DNA of 64,000 bases. It comes from Bacillota bacterium (GTDB lineage: Bacteria; Bacillota; Clostridia; Acetivibrionales; DTU013). Position numbers and translations under genes: made by a program. The notes beneath the pieces are model-generated. The model ran no database searches. It was not told the origin of the DNA and saw nothing but the letters and a program-made list of their open reading frames with translations. Where the stretch lies: positions 62,001 through 126,000 of the forward strand of contig JAEYOP010000071.1 of assembly GCA_023411575.1 (NCBI GenBank), in the 5' to 3' direction. How positions within the stretch are numbered: the first letter of the stretch is position 1; the number at the start of each line of letters is the position of its first letter. This document shows positions 9,153-16,084 of this stretch, piece by piece.

Positions 9153-9410
9153 ATGAGCAATTTTCACATAAAAAGCGTATTGCTTGGGATAGGAATCGGC
9201 ATTATCATTACCGCCACAATCAGCCTGGTTTATTTGTCGGGCAGGGATCCGATGAAAGAACTGACCGAGCAGCAGATCGTAAGTCAGGCGGAAAAATACG
9301 GCATGGTCAGGGCGTCCGTCCTGCAGCAGGAGACCGGTGCGGCCGAAGTGGCTTCCAATCCGGCCGAATCGGCTTCCATTTTTAAATCGAAGGATTCCGG
9401 AAACAAATGA
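9153..9410 (+). CDS. Small single-pass membrane protein, last gene of the motility operon
   Basis: 85 residues. One membrane helix (about 8-29, GIGIGIIITATISLVYL) followed by a soluble stretch (KELTEQQIVSQAEKYGMV) and a low-complexity end. The LTEQQIV..AEKYGM segment resembles short clostridial proteins sometimes annotated as MltG-like or LysM-less remnants, but no catalytic region is present. It lies 14 bp after the preceding gene and just before the operon terminator. Confidence 0.7.
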   Translation: MSNFHIKSVLLGIGIGIIITATISLVYLSGRDPMKELTEQQIVSQAEKYGMVRASVLQQETGAAEVASNPAESASIFKSKDSGNK

Positions 9411-9444
9411 TCCGGCCCTGTTGTACATCGAATTCATGGTATCC

Positions 9445-9482
9445 AAAGGCGATCTAAAGTTCTTTTAGACGCCTTTTTTATT
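9445..9482 (+). terminator. Rho-independent terminator of the che/sigD operon
   Basis: Stem AAAGGCG/CGCCTTT (9445-9451 with 9470-9476) extended by TCTAAA/TTTAGA (9453-9458 with 9464-9469), with one bulged A, a five-base loop, and a T-rich tail TTTATTTAT. It separates the motility operon from the SPFH gene. Confidence 0.9.
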
Positions 9483-9519
9483 TATGGGGCATAGTGCTGG
9501 GAAAATTTCCATTTTCCTA

Positions 9520-9547
9520 TTGCAATCTATTTCTGAAGTGATATAAT
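9520..9547 (+). promoter_or_regulatory. Sigma-A type promoter for the SPFH gene cluster
   Basis: -35 TTGCAA at 9520-9525 and a consensus -10 TATAAT at 9542-9547 with a 16-bp spacer. The next start codon is 41 bp downstream of the -10 box. Confidence 0.7.
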
Positions 9548-9588
9548 AATGATATCAAATTAATATAATTTTGATTGGAGGCTTTCCG

Positions 9589-10455
9589 ATGAAAGAACTG
9601 AATAAAAAAGTACATTCCGGGTTGGCGTGGTTTGTGATCACCTGCGTTCTCTTTGCGGCGTCCATTGCGGCGCTTGTCCTTGGCATTGCTTATGAAACGG
9701 CGCTGCTGACAATTGCAGGCGGTCTTGCGCTGGTAGTATGGATCATCATGCTGGCCGGCTTCTTTACCCTTCAGCCCAATGAAGCTGCGGTCATCATCCT
9801 TTTCGGCGCTTACAAGGGCACGGTGAAGATACCGGGCTGGCACTGGGCGAATCCTTTTTACACGAAGAAGAAAATTTCCCTCCGGCAGAGGAACCTGAAC
9901 GGAGAAAAGCTGAAAGTAAACGATCAGATGGGAAATCCGATTGAAATTGCCACTGTTATCGTCTGGAGGGTCAACAATACGGCGGAGGCGGTATTTGATG
10001 TGGAAAACTACATCGATTACGTGGAGACGCAAAGCGAGTCTGCATTAAGACACCTGGCGGGTCTCTACCCGTATGATTCCAGCGATGAAAACCATCTGTC
10101 CCTCAGGGGCAGCGCGGACGAAGTGTCGGAAGCGCTGAAGGCGGAGCTCCAGGTCCGGCTCAGCAAGGCAGGCGTGATCGTCGAAGAAGCAAGGCTCAGC
10201 CATCTGGCATACGCTCCTGAAATCGCTGCGGCGATGCTGCAGAGACAGCAGGCTTCGGCCATCATTGCCGCAAGGCAGAAGATTGTCGAGGGTGCGGTCG
10301 GCATGGTGGAGATGGCCTTGAAGATGCTCAATGAAAACGGGATCGTCGATCTGGACGAGGAAAGAAAGGCCGCAATGGTAAGCAACCTGCTCGTCGTTCT
10401 CTGCGGCGAACGTTCCACCCAGCCGATCATCAACACAGGCACACTTCATAACTGA
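9589..10455 (+). CDS. SPFH/band-7 domain membrane protein
   Basis: 288 residues from the ATG at 9589, with GGAGG 9 bp upstream (an in-frame TTG at 9571 lies before that ribosome site and is unlikely). Two N-terminal membrane helices (about 10-31 and 36-57) lead into a band-7 domain: LQPNEAAVIILFGAYKGTVK, then TVIVWRVNNTAEAVFDVENY and the helical FVQ..SALRHLA-type segment, here VETQSESALRHLAG. The C-terminal half has the ARLSHLAYAPEIAAAMLQRQQA helix common to prohibitin/stomatin homologues. Such proteins form large membrane-bound cages or scaffolds. It is the first gene of a three-gene set with an Arc-type DNA-binding protein and a GPP34 protein. Confidence 0.9.
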   Translation: MKELNKKVHSGLAWFVITCVLFAASIAALVLGIAYETALLTIAGGLALVVWIIMLAGFFTLQPNEAAVIILFGAYKGTVKIPGWHWANPFYTKKKISLRQRNLNGEKLKVNDQMGNPIEIATVIVWRVNNTAEAVFDVENYIDYVETQSESALRHLAGLYPYDSSDENHLSLRGSADEVSEALKAELQVRLSKAGVIVEEARLSHLAYAPEIAAAMLQRQQASAIIAARQKIVEGAVGMVEMALKMLNENGIVDLDEERKAAMVSNLLVVLCGERSTQPIINTGTLHN

Positions 10456-10472
10456 TAAAGGAAGCTGGTATT

Positions 10473-10649
10473 ATGGCTGAGAAGAAATCCCTGCTGCTGA
10501 GGCTGAGCCCGAAAATGTGGGAGGAAATCAACCGTTGGGCGGAGGAGGAATTCCGCTCCGTGAACGGGCAAATCGAATACGTGCTGCAGGAAGCGCTCAA
10601 TAAAAGGAAAAAGTCCTCCAGAAAGAACGAGGATGGTGCAGGTGACTGA
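10473..10649 (+). CDS. Arc-type ribbon-helix-helix small protein
   Basis: 58 residues. The opening MAEKKSLLLRLSPKMWEEIN and the following helix through SVNGQIEYVLQEAL match the Arc/MetJ ribbon-helix-helix pattern: a beta strand with alternating residues (KSLLLRL), then two helices, then a basic tail (KRKKSSRK). It would bind DNA as a dimer and is a candidate autoregulator of this cluster; it could also be a toxin-antitoxin-like antitoxin, but no toxin partner is visible. It starts 17 bp after the SPFH gene (ribosome site AAAGGAAG) and its stop is one base before the next ATG. Confidence 0.8.
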   Translation: MAEKKSLLLRLSPKMWEEINRWAEEEFRSVNGQIEYVLQEALNKRKKSSRKNEDGAGD

Positions 10650-10650
10650 T

Positions 10651-11307
10651 ATGAACAAAATGGAAGCATTCATGTTTGCTGCGATCAACCCCAAAACCGG
10701 CCGCTTGCGGTATTCCAGAACCTATTTGACCTACGGGCTTGCCGGTGTGGCCCTTTCGGAGCTTCACCGCCAGGGGAAGCTCGACTGGGATGGCAGGAAT
10801 GTAAAGGCCACGGCAAAAGGGTCCGCCGGAGAGGAATTGCTGGACGAAATGATGGGCCTGATCCGGAAGAAAGAGAAGCCTTGCGGGCTTCGGACCCTGA
10901 TCAGCACTGTCCCTTACAGGCTTCGGCGTTTCAGCGGACGTGTGCTGCAAGGGCTCGAGGACAACGGCATGCTCCGGATTGAGGAGCACCGATTTTTGGG
11001 CCTGATTCCTTACAAGTCCTACGATATAACGCGTACAACCGAACAGGGCAGGCTGGTTAAAAGGCTGAAGGAAATCGTTCTGAGCGGGGAAAAACGGCCG
11101 GACCCGGACCTTGCGCTGCAAATATCCCTGCTGGCCGCCTGCGGTTCCTTGAAGGGCCTCTTCGAGAGGGAGGAACGGGCAAAAGCGCACGAAACCTTGA
11201 AAAAAATCAACAAGGGTGGATATTTCAGCACGTTGGAACCGTTTGAAAAGGATATACAGAAAACGGTGAGAAAAATAATTGCAGCATCCCGCTCTGCGGG
11301 AGCATGA
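10651..11307 (+). CDS. GOLPH3/VPS74-like (GPP34) protein
   Basis: 218 residues from the ATG at 10651; a further in-frame GTG at 10633 would overlap the RHH gene. The sequence has the GPP34 pattern: an N-terminal helix with Y...YLTYGLAGVALSELHRQGKL, a repeated helical core (LRTLISTVPYRLRRFSGRVLQ, GMLRIEEHRFLGLIPYKSYD), and a C-terminal helix bundle (LAACGSLKGLFEREERAKA). Eukaryotic GOLPH3 binds phosphatidylinositol-4-phosphate and retains Golgi enzymes; bacterial homologues are common but of unknown role. Pairing with a membrane scaffold SPFH protein suggests a peripheral membrane function, which is inference. Confidence 0.8.
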   Translation: MNKMEAFMFAAINPKTGRLRYSRTYLTYGLAGVALSELHRQGKLDWDGRNVKATAKGSAGEELLDEMMGLIRKKEKPCGLRTLISTVPYRLRRFSGRVLQGLEDNGMLRIEEHRFLGLIPYKSYDITRTTEQGRLVKRLKEIVLSGEKRPDPDLALQISLLAACGSLKGLFEREERAKAHETLKKINKGGYFSTLEPFEKDIQKTVRKIIAASRSAGA

Positions 11308-11336
11308 TAAATCAGATAGCAGAGGAGTGGTAGAAC

Positions 11337-11691
11337 ATGGCGACGGAATTCCTTCCTTTTCCTTGCGACGGGAATCGAACGGATATCGGCGATAATGATC
11401 CAGATCGGACTGTCCCTCTTCGTATTCAAGGCGGTCAAGGAGAAGAAATGGCTGTTTTACGTCTATGCCATCCTGCTCCATGCCGGTATCGACATGTTCG
11501 CCATTCTATTCCAGCGGGGCGTCATCAAGAACATTGTTCTGCTGGAGGGAGCTGTTTTTGTTGCGGCAGCTGTTGTAATGGCGGCGGGCTTTGCCCTCAA
11601 TAAAGGAAAACCGGTCCGGGAGATCCAAGAGACACAGGAAATAGCGGAGACCCTGGAGACATCGGAAATACAGCAAGAGGAAAGAGAATAA
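11337..11691 (+). pseudogene. Remnant of a YhfC-family intramembrane metalloprotease gene
   Basis: The frame from 11338 to 11691 encodes FLATGIERISA, then MIQIGLSLFVFKAVKEKKWL, LHAGIDMFAILFQRGVIKN and a final membrane helix, which together match the C-terminal third of YhfC-type proteins (GIER, HA-x-D motifs). The N-terminal helices are absent and a stop lies upstream at 11317. A good ribosome site (AGGAGTGG) and ATG at 11337 exist but in a different frame, giving an 88-residue nonsense ORF. This is best read as an internally deleted, frameshifted gene. A 98-residue product from the ATG at 11395 could still be made, but without a ribosome site. Confidence 0.6.
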
Positions 11692-11790
11692 TATTGTCCA
11701 TCCGGATTCGTAATTTTGCCCATGGGAAGCAGTCCTCCGTTGTGGTAGGCTGAGAGTATCGAAAGCGATCCGCTATACAGGAGGATATTC

Positions 11791-14118
11791 ATGAAAGAAA
11801 TACGCTTGATACTGCCCAAAACGGAGGCTTCCCTGCCGGAAGTGCTGATGCACGGCAAAAACAGGAACGGGGACGAGGTCGCGGTAAACCGAAAGTACTT
11901 TACACAAAACGGATTGCCGTGGTTTCCGATTACGGGCGAGTTTCATTTTTCCCGGTTTCCCTGCGAATACTGGAAAGAAGAATTGCAAAAAATCAAAGCC
12001 GGCGGTCTGGACACGGTCGCAACCTATGTCTTCTGGATTCATCACGAAGAAATGGAAGGCCGGTTCAGGTGGGACGGCCGATATGATTTGAAACGCTTTA
12101 TTACGCTTTGCGGAGAGGTCGGCTTGAAGGTGATTCTCCGGATTGGTCCCTGGGACCACGGCGAAGTGCGGAACGGCGGCTACCCCGACTGGCTGTTCCA
12201 AAAAGCCAAAGCGCCCGGAACCAACGATCCGGAATATTTCAAATACAGCCGCAAGCTCTATGCTGAAATTTACAATCAGGTAAAAATGCTGCTGTATAAG
12301 GACAATGGTCCGATCATCGGCATCCAGATCGATAATGAATACGGGCACTGTCATGGCCTGGGAGGGGACGAGGGCCGCCGGCACATGCTAACCCTGAAAA
12401 AAATGGCGATGGAAACCGGATTTGACGCCCCGCTCTATACGGCAACCGGATGGGGCGGAGCCGTCGTAGTCGAAGGGGAGCTTCTGCCGGTCATGGCCGC
12501 GTATGTGGAAGGCGCCTGGGAACAGCATATAGACAAGGTGCCGCCGAACATCAACTTCGTATTTACTTCCGTGCGGGACGATCTGTCCGTTGGCTCGGAC
12601 CTGGCCGCTACCCGGTTTCATGAAAGTACTTACAATATGGAACGTTATCCTTTCGCAACGTGCGAGCTTGGGGGCGGCATGCAGAGCTGTTACCAGCGCC
12701 GTCCGATCATTACGGCGGACGACACGGAGGCGATGGCCTTTGTCAAGTTGGGGTCAGGCGCGGTCATGCTCGGATATTACATGTACCAGGGCGGAACAAA
12801 CCCGGTCGGAGAATTATCGACGTTCCAGGAATCCCGGGCAACGGGCTTCCCGAACGACCTGCCCAGACTGAGCTATGATTACCAGGCGCCGCTGGGGGAG
12901 TACGGGCAGAGCAATCCTTCCTATCATGCCCTTCGCCGGCTGCACCTGTTTGCCAGGAGCCAGGAAGCCATTTTAACGAAGTCTTCGTGTTACATTCCGC
13001 AGGACAAAGAAATCCGCCCGGACGACCCGTCCGCACTGAGGTGTGCGGTCCGTTACCTAGGGGATACGGGCTTCTTGTTTGTCAACACCTATCAGCATAA
13101 TCTCGAAATGGAGCCCCAGGAAAACTTGAATTTCTCGGTCGCAGTGGAAGGAGAGATCATTGCGTTCCCGGAAATAAGCCTTAGACCGGGCCAGTGGAGA
13201 ATGCTGCCGTTTAATCAGCGCCTCGGCGGCGTGACGCTCAAATGTGCGACCATGCAGCCTTTGACCAGCCTGGCGCATCAGGGAGAGGAATACTATTTCT
13301 ACTACGGAGAGCCCGGCCAGCAGATCGAGTATCATTTTGACCGGAAGACCGTCAAAAAAGTGGTTTCCGGCGATGTGAAGGCGGAAGACGCGCTGCAGAT
13401 GGCGATCGGCCAGGAGTTCGGGGATGGAAACAGCATTCTGGACCCGATCATTCTTGAAAATGCGCAGGGGAGCCGCATCCACATCGTCACGCTGACAAAG
13501 CAGCAGGCATCCCGGTTCAACCTGTATGAACTGAATGGCGAAACTTACGCTATGATTTCTGAAATGGACCTGTTTGTCGATGATCAGCAGATCCAGGGAG
13601 TATCCGCCGGAAAACCCAAGGCGGCCGTTCTTGCCTTTCCCCAACTGCTGGATGATCAGAAGCTCCATGCTTATGCCGTTAAAGAAAAAATCAGCATCTT
13701 CAGTCAGTATCAACTGGAATGGACGGCCGTAGAACCAAAGGTTACGATAGAGGAAAAGGGGATGTCTGCCGAAGGACACATGCAATACCGCATTTCAGCG
13801 GAGCACGATTTCATGAGCGGGTGCGGCGATGTTTTCCTGGATATCGATTTTGAAGGCGATATTGCGGAAATTACCCGAAACGGGGAATTGATGGCGGACT
13901 GCTTTTACTCGGGACTGACCTGGCGAATCGGCCTGAAGCGCTTTTCGCAGTTGCTGGGTTCCGGTGAATGGATTCTGGATATCAGCCCGCTGTATCGGGA
14001 CGCATATGTCTATCTGGATAAATGGCCGGAGATGAAGGACGGGAAAGCATTAAAACTCGTGCAATACTCGGTGGTACCTGAATATCGGATATTCCAGGAA
14101 GAACAGATGATGGCATAA
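11791..14118 (+). CDS. Glycoside hydrolase family 35 beta-galactosidase
   Basis: 775 residues, start ATG with CAGGAGG 8 bp upstream. The TIM barrel (about 35-380) shows the GH35 landmarks: GEFHFSRFP, GLDTVATYVFW, RIGPWDHGEVRNGGYP, the acid/base E183 in QIDNEYGH, and the probable nucleophile E292 in ATCELGGGM. The C-terminal 390 residues are beta-rich accessory domains. No signal peptide is seen, so it acts on imported beta-galactosides in the cytoplasm. It is a single-gene unit followed by a terminator hairpin. The true substrate could differ (for example beta-galactosyl oligosaccharides from plant polymers); the family is secure. Confidence 0.92.
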   Translation: MKEIRLILPKTEASLPEVLMHGKNRNGDEVAVNRKYFTQNGLPWFPITGEFHFSRFPCEYWKEELQKIKAGGLDTVATYVFWIHHEEMEGRFRWDGRYDLKRFITLCGEVGLKVILRIGPWDHGEVRNGGYPDWLFQKAKAPGTNDPEYFKYSRKLYAEIYNQVKMLLYKDNGPIIGIQIDNEYGHCHGLGGDEGRRHMLTLKKMAMETGFDAPLYTATGWGGAVVVEGELLPVMAAYVEGAWEQHIDKVPPNINFVFTSVRDDLSVGSDLAATRFHESTYNMERYPFATCELGGGMQSCYQRRPIITADDTEAMAFVKLGSGAVMLGYYMYQGGTNPVGELSTFQESRATGFPNDLPRLSYDYQAPLGEYGQSNPSYHALRRLHLFARSQEAILTKSSCYIPQDKEIRPDDPSALRCAVRYLGDTGFLFVNTYQHNLEMEPQENLNFSVAVEGEIIAFPEISLRPGQWRMLPFNQRLGGVTLKCATMQPLTSLAHQGEEYYFYYGEPGQQIEYHFDRKTVKKVVSGDVKAEDALQMAIGQEFGDGNSILDPIILENAQGSRIHIVTLTKQQASRFNLYELNGETYAMISEMDLFVDDQQIQGVSAGKPKAAVLAFPQLLDDQKLHAYAVKEKISIFSQYQLEWTAVEPKVTIEEKGMSAEGHMQYRISAEHDFMSGCGDVFLDIDFEGDIAEITRNGELMADCFYSGLTWRIGLKRFSQLLGSGEWILDISPLYRDAYVYLDKWPEMKDGKALKLVQYSVVPEYRIFQEEQMMA

Positions 14119-14143
14119 AGATCATAAAATCCCTGAAAAGCTT

Positions 14144-14178
14144 GATGTCCTGCGGATTTCTCCACAGGACATCGTTTT
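14144..14178 (+). terminator. Terminator hairpin after the GH35 gene
   Basis: GATGTCCTG at 14144-14152 pairs with CAGGACATC at 14165-14173, 12-base loop, followed by GTTTTC. It lies between the converging GH35 gene and tRNA-Leu and may serve the plus strand mainly. Confidence 0.65.
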
Positions 14179-14188
14179 CGGAATCGAA

Positions 14189-14275
14189 TGGTGCCGAAGG
14201 CCGGACTCGAACCGGCACGGTATCGCTACCGGTGGATTTTGAGTCCACTACGTCTGCCAATTTCATCACTTCGGC
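14189..14275 (-). tRNA. tRNA-Leu, anticodon CAA
   Basis: Reading the minus strand: acceptor stem GCCGAAG (14269-14275) pairs with CTTCGGC (14193-14199), then discriminator A and an encoded CCA (14189-14191). The anticodon stem GTGGA/TCCAC encloses the loop CTCAAAA with anticodon CAA. A class II long variable arm and the T arm GCCGGTTCGAGTCCGGC are present. D arm has ATGAAATTGGCAGAC as usual for tRNA-Leu. Decodes UUG. Confidence 0.96.
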
Positions 14276-14303
14276 GTTTTATAATTTCTTTCATGCAAAA
14301 AGA

Positions 14304-14333
14304 ATTATACAACAGCTGAAGTCCCTTTGTCAA
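14304..14333 (-). promoter_or_regulatory. Sigma-A promoter of tRNA-Leu(CAA)
   Basis: On the minus strand, consensus TTGACA (14328-14333) and TATAAT (14304-14309) are separated by 18 bp, with TG immediately before the -10 box. The tRNA begins about 29 bp downstream. Confidence 0.85.
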
Positions 14334-14484
14334 CGAATTTGAAATGGAACTTCACAGCAAAAATAGCGCGAAAAATATCCGGCCGGACAAATCTCGGTTT
14401 TAAACCGTTCATACGTGGTATTAATAAAGGGAAAACGCTCCCTATGCCAATGCAGGCAGAGGAGAACGACTCGGGAGGAATTTT

Positions 14485-14901
14485 ATGATGTTCGAATGGA
14501 AAAACGAGTACGGCGTGCAAATTGCCGAAATCGATAAACAGCACAAAAGGCTGTTCAATATCGGCGCCAGGATCAACGACCTGGTTTATGCGAAGGATGA
14601 ATTTGACCACTATGACGAAATCATGACGGTAATGAACGAGCTGTTGGACTATACCGAATACCATTTCAATTATGAGGAAAAGCTGATGGAAGAGTATCAG
14701 TACGAGAATTTCGAAACGCAGAAATTCGAACATTTTTTCCTTCTGAAGAAAATCCGCAAAATGCTGGATGCGGACATCGACAGAAAGCAGGGGGAAGCGG
14801 TGTTGAACCTTGCCGCCTTCATATCGGACTGGATCACCAACCATATTTTAAAAGAAGACATGAAGTATAGAGAGTTTTTCAACAATAAGGGCGTTCATTA
14901 G
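14485..14901 (+). CDS. Bacteriohemerythrin-like protein with one altered ligand
   Basis: 138 residues, four-helix hemerythrin family. Expected di-iron ligands seen: H20 (EIDKQHKRLF), H60 and E64 (TEYHFNYEE), H83 (KFEHFFLL), H118 and D123 (NHILKEDMKY). The fifth histidine, normally four residues before H83 in an HxxxH pair, is Gln (Q79). Bacterial hemerythrins bind O2 or sense it in motile or microaerobic settings; the loss of one ligand may alter or abolish O2 binding. The ATG has GGGAGGA upstream. It lies alone between a tRNA and a two-component system, and could act in oxygen or NO scavenging. Confidence 0.88.
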   Translation: MMFEWKNEYGVQIAEIDKQHKRLFNIGARINDLVYAKDEFDHYDEIMTVMNELLDYTEYHFNYEEKLMEEYQYENFETQKFEHFFLLKKIRKMLDADIDRKQGEAVLNLAAFISDWITNHILKEDMKYREFFNNKGVH

Positions 14902-14968
14902 CGCCGGATGGCGCATCGTCGCATTCAAATCCGGGCGGCACGCTCTTCCTTTGGCAGGCTCCTGTTTG

Positions 14969-16084
14969 TCAAAGGTTAACCTGCATCATTGCCGCTATGA
15001 ATTCCCTCAGCTTATCCGACGGGGACAGATCCATCTCTTTCAAAAGTCTCTGTTCATATTCCCGGTAAATTCTAACTGCCGAGACGCTGTCGCCTAACTG
15101 CAGCTTAAGCGACAATAGTCTTTCAACCGCTTCTTCATCGTAAGGGTCATGCGCAAGCGCTTTTTCCAGCGCCGCGCAGGCCCTTTTGGTTTCCCCGCCG
15201 GCTTGATATTCCTCGGCGATCCGGTGCTGCACTTTTTTGAATTCATCTTCCAGACACACCCTCGCATTCGCCGCCCATTCATAGGGCTTGTTTTCAAAAT
15301 ATCTGCCGGTATACAGAGCGGAAGCCTCCTCCAGGGCGGACAGTTCCGGCGACGCTGCGCCGGTCGCGGTCAGAAACAGGAGCAGGTCGCAGCGTAACCG
15401 CGAGGTATCGAGCAGATAGCTGTCGCGGTCACGTAGCAGAAGGTTTGCGAAGCCTTTATCCGTAAGCGTGTTTCTGAGGTAGGTGCAGGTAACGCGGAAA
15501 TTGTTTGCGGCCTTTTCGGGTTCCGCATCGGGCCATAAAGCATCGATCAAGATTTCCTTTGATATGGCTTTGCCCTGGTAATGGATTAGAAGAGCGAAAA
15601 GTTCTTCCGCCTTCGCCGTTCTCCAGCGAATCGGCTCGGCGGCGTTTTCATCCGCATAGCACAAATATGGACCGAAGCATTTGACGGTCAGATATCCCGA
15701 GCTTATCGCCTCCCGCCGGTATCCGAGCTTTCGGGCGAGACTGCCGATCTGTTCCCTGACCTCGTCGATATCCAGCGGCTTCAGCAGATATCCGATGGCG
15801 TGCGCCTGGAAGGCCTTCAGGGCATATTTGTCGTAAGCGGTGATAAAAACGATCTCGATATACGGGCTTTCCTCGGCCAGCCTTTCCGCCAGTTCAAGGC
15901 CGCTCAGCCCCGGCATCTCTATATCAAGAAAGGCGATATCCGCCGGATTGTTCCTTACGAATTCAATCGCGTCCGCGGCGCGGGTAAAGGTTCCGATCAC
16001 TGAAATCCGCGCGTCTTCCTTCATGATCCGCTCAAACCGGTCCAATGCTTTTTTTTCATCGTCTACTCCGATTACCCTGAACAC
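14969..16084 (-). CDS. Response regulator: receiver, winged helix, BTAD (SARP-like)
   Basis: 371 residues. Receiver domain (1-120) with D8-D9, phospho-acceptor D54 in FLDIEMPG, the ITAYDKYALKAF region typical of LytTR/AlgR-type receivers, and K in LLKPLD. A wHTH (trans_reg_C, about 135-225: EELFALLIHYQGKAISKEIL, ANNFRVTCTYLRNTL) is followed by a bacterial transcriptional activator domain of TPR-like helices (about 230-365). This architecture resembles SARP regulators with a receiver in front. The start overlaps the end of the kinase gene by 13 bp, so they form an operon and a cognate pair. Target genes are unknown; the divergent surface-protein gene is the obvious candidate. Confidence 0.9.
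   Translation of the reverse strand: MFRVIGVDDEKKALDRFERIMKEDARISVIGTFTRAADAIEFVRNNPADIAFLDIEMPGLSGLELAERLAEESPYIEIVFITAYDKYALKAFQAHAIGYLLKPLDIDEVREQIGSLARKLGYRREAISSGYLTVKCFGPYLCYADENAAEPIRWRTAKAEELFALLIHYQGKAISKEILIDALWPDAEPEKAANNFRVTCTYLRNTLTDKGFANLLLRDRDSYLLDTSRLRCDLLLFLTATGAASPELSALEEASALYTGRYFENKPYEWAANARVCLEDEFKKVQHRIAEEYQAGGETKRACAALEKALAHDPYDEEAVERLLSLKLQLGDSVSAVRIYREYEQRLLKEMDLSPSDKLREFIAAMMQVNL

Noticed and set aside
10473..11307. RHH plus GPP34 as a toxin-antitoxin pair
   Set aside because: The GPP34 protein has no toxin feature and is far larger than usual toxins; only the small gene resembles an antitoxin.
14142..14342. 66-residue plus-strand ORF
   Set aside because: Covers the tRNA-Leu(CAA) gene, which is certain from structure.
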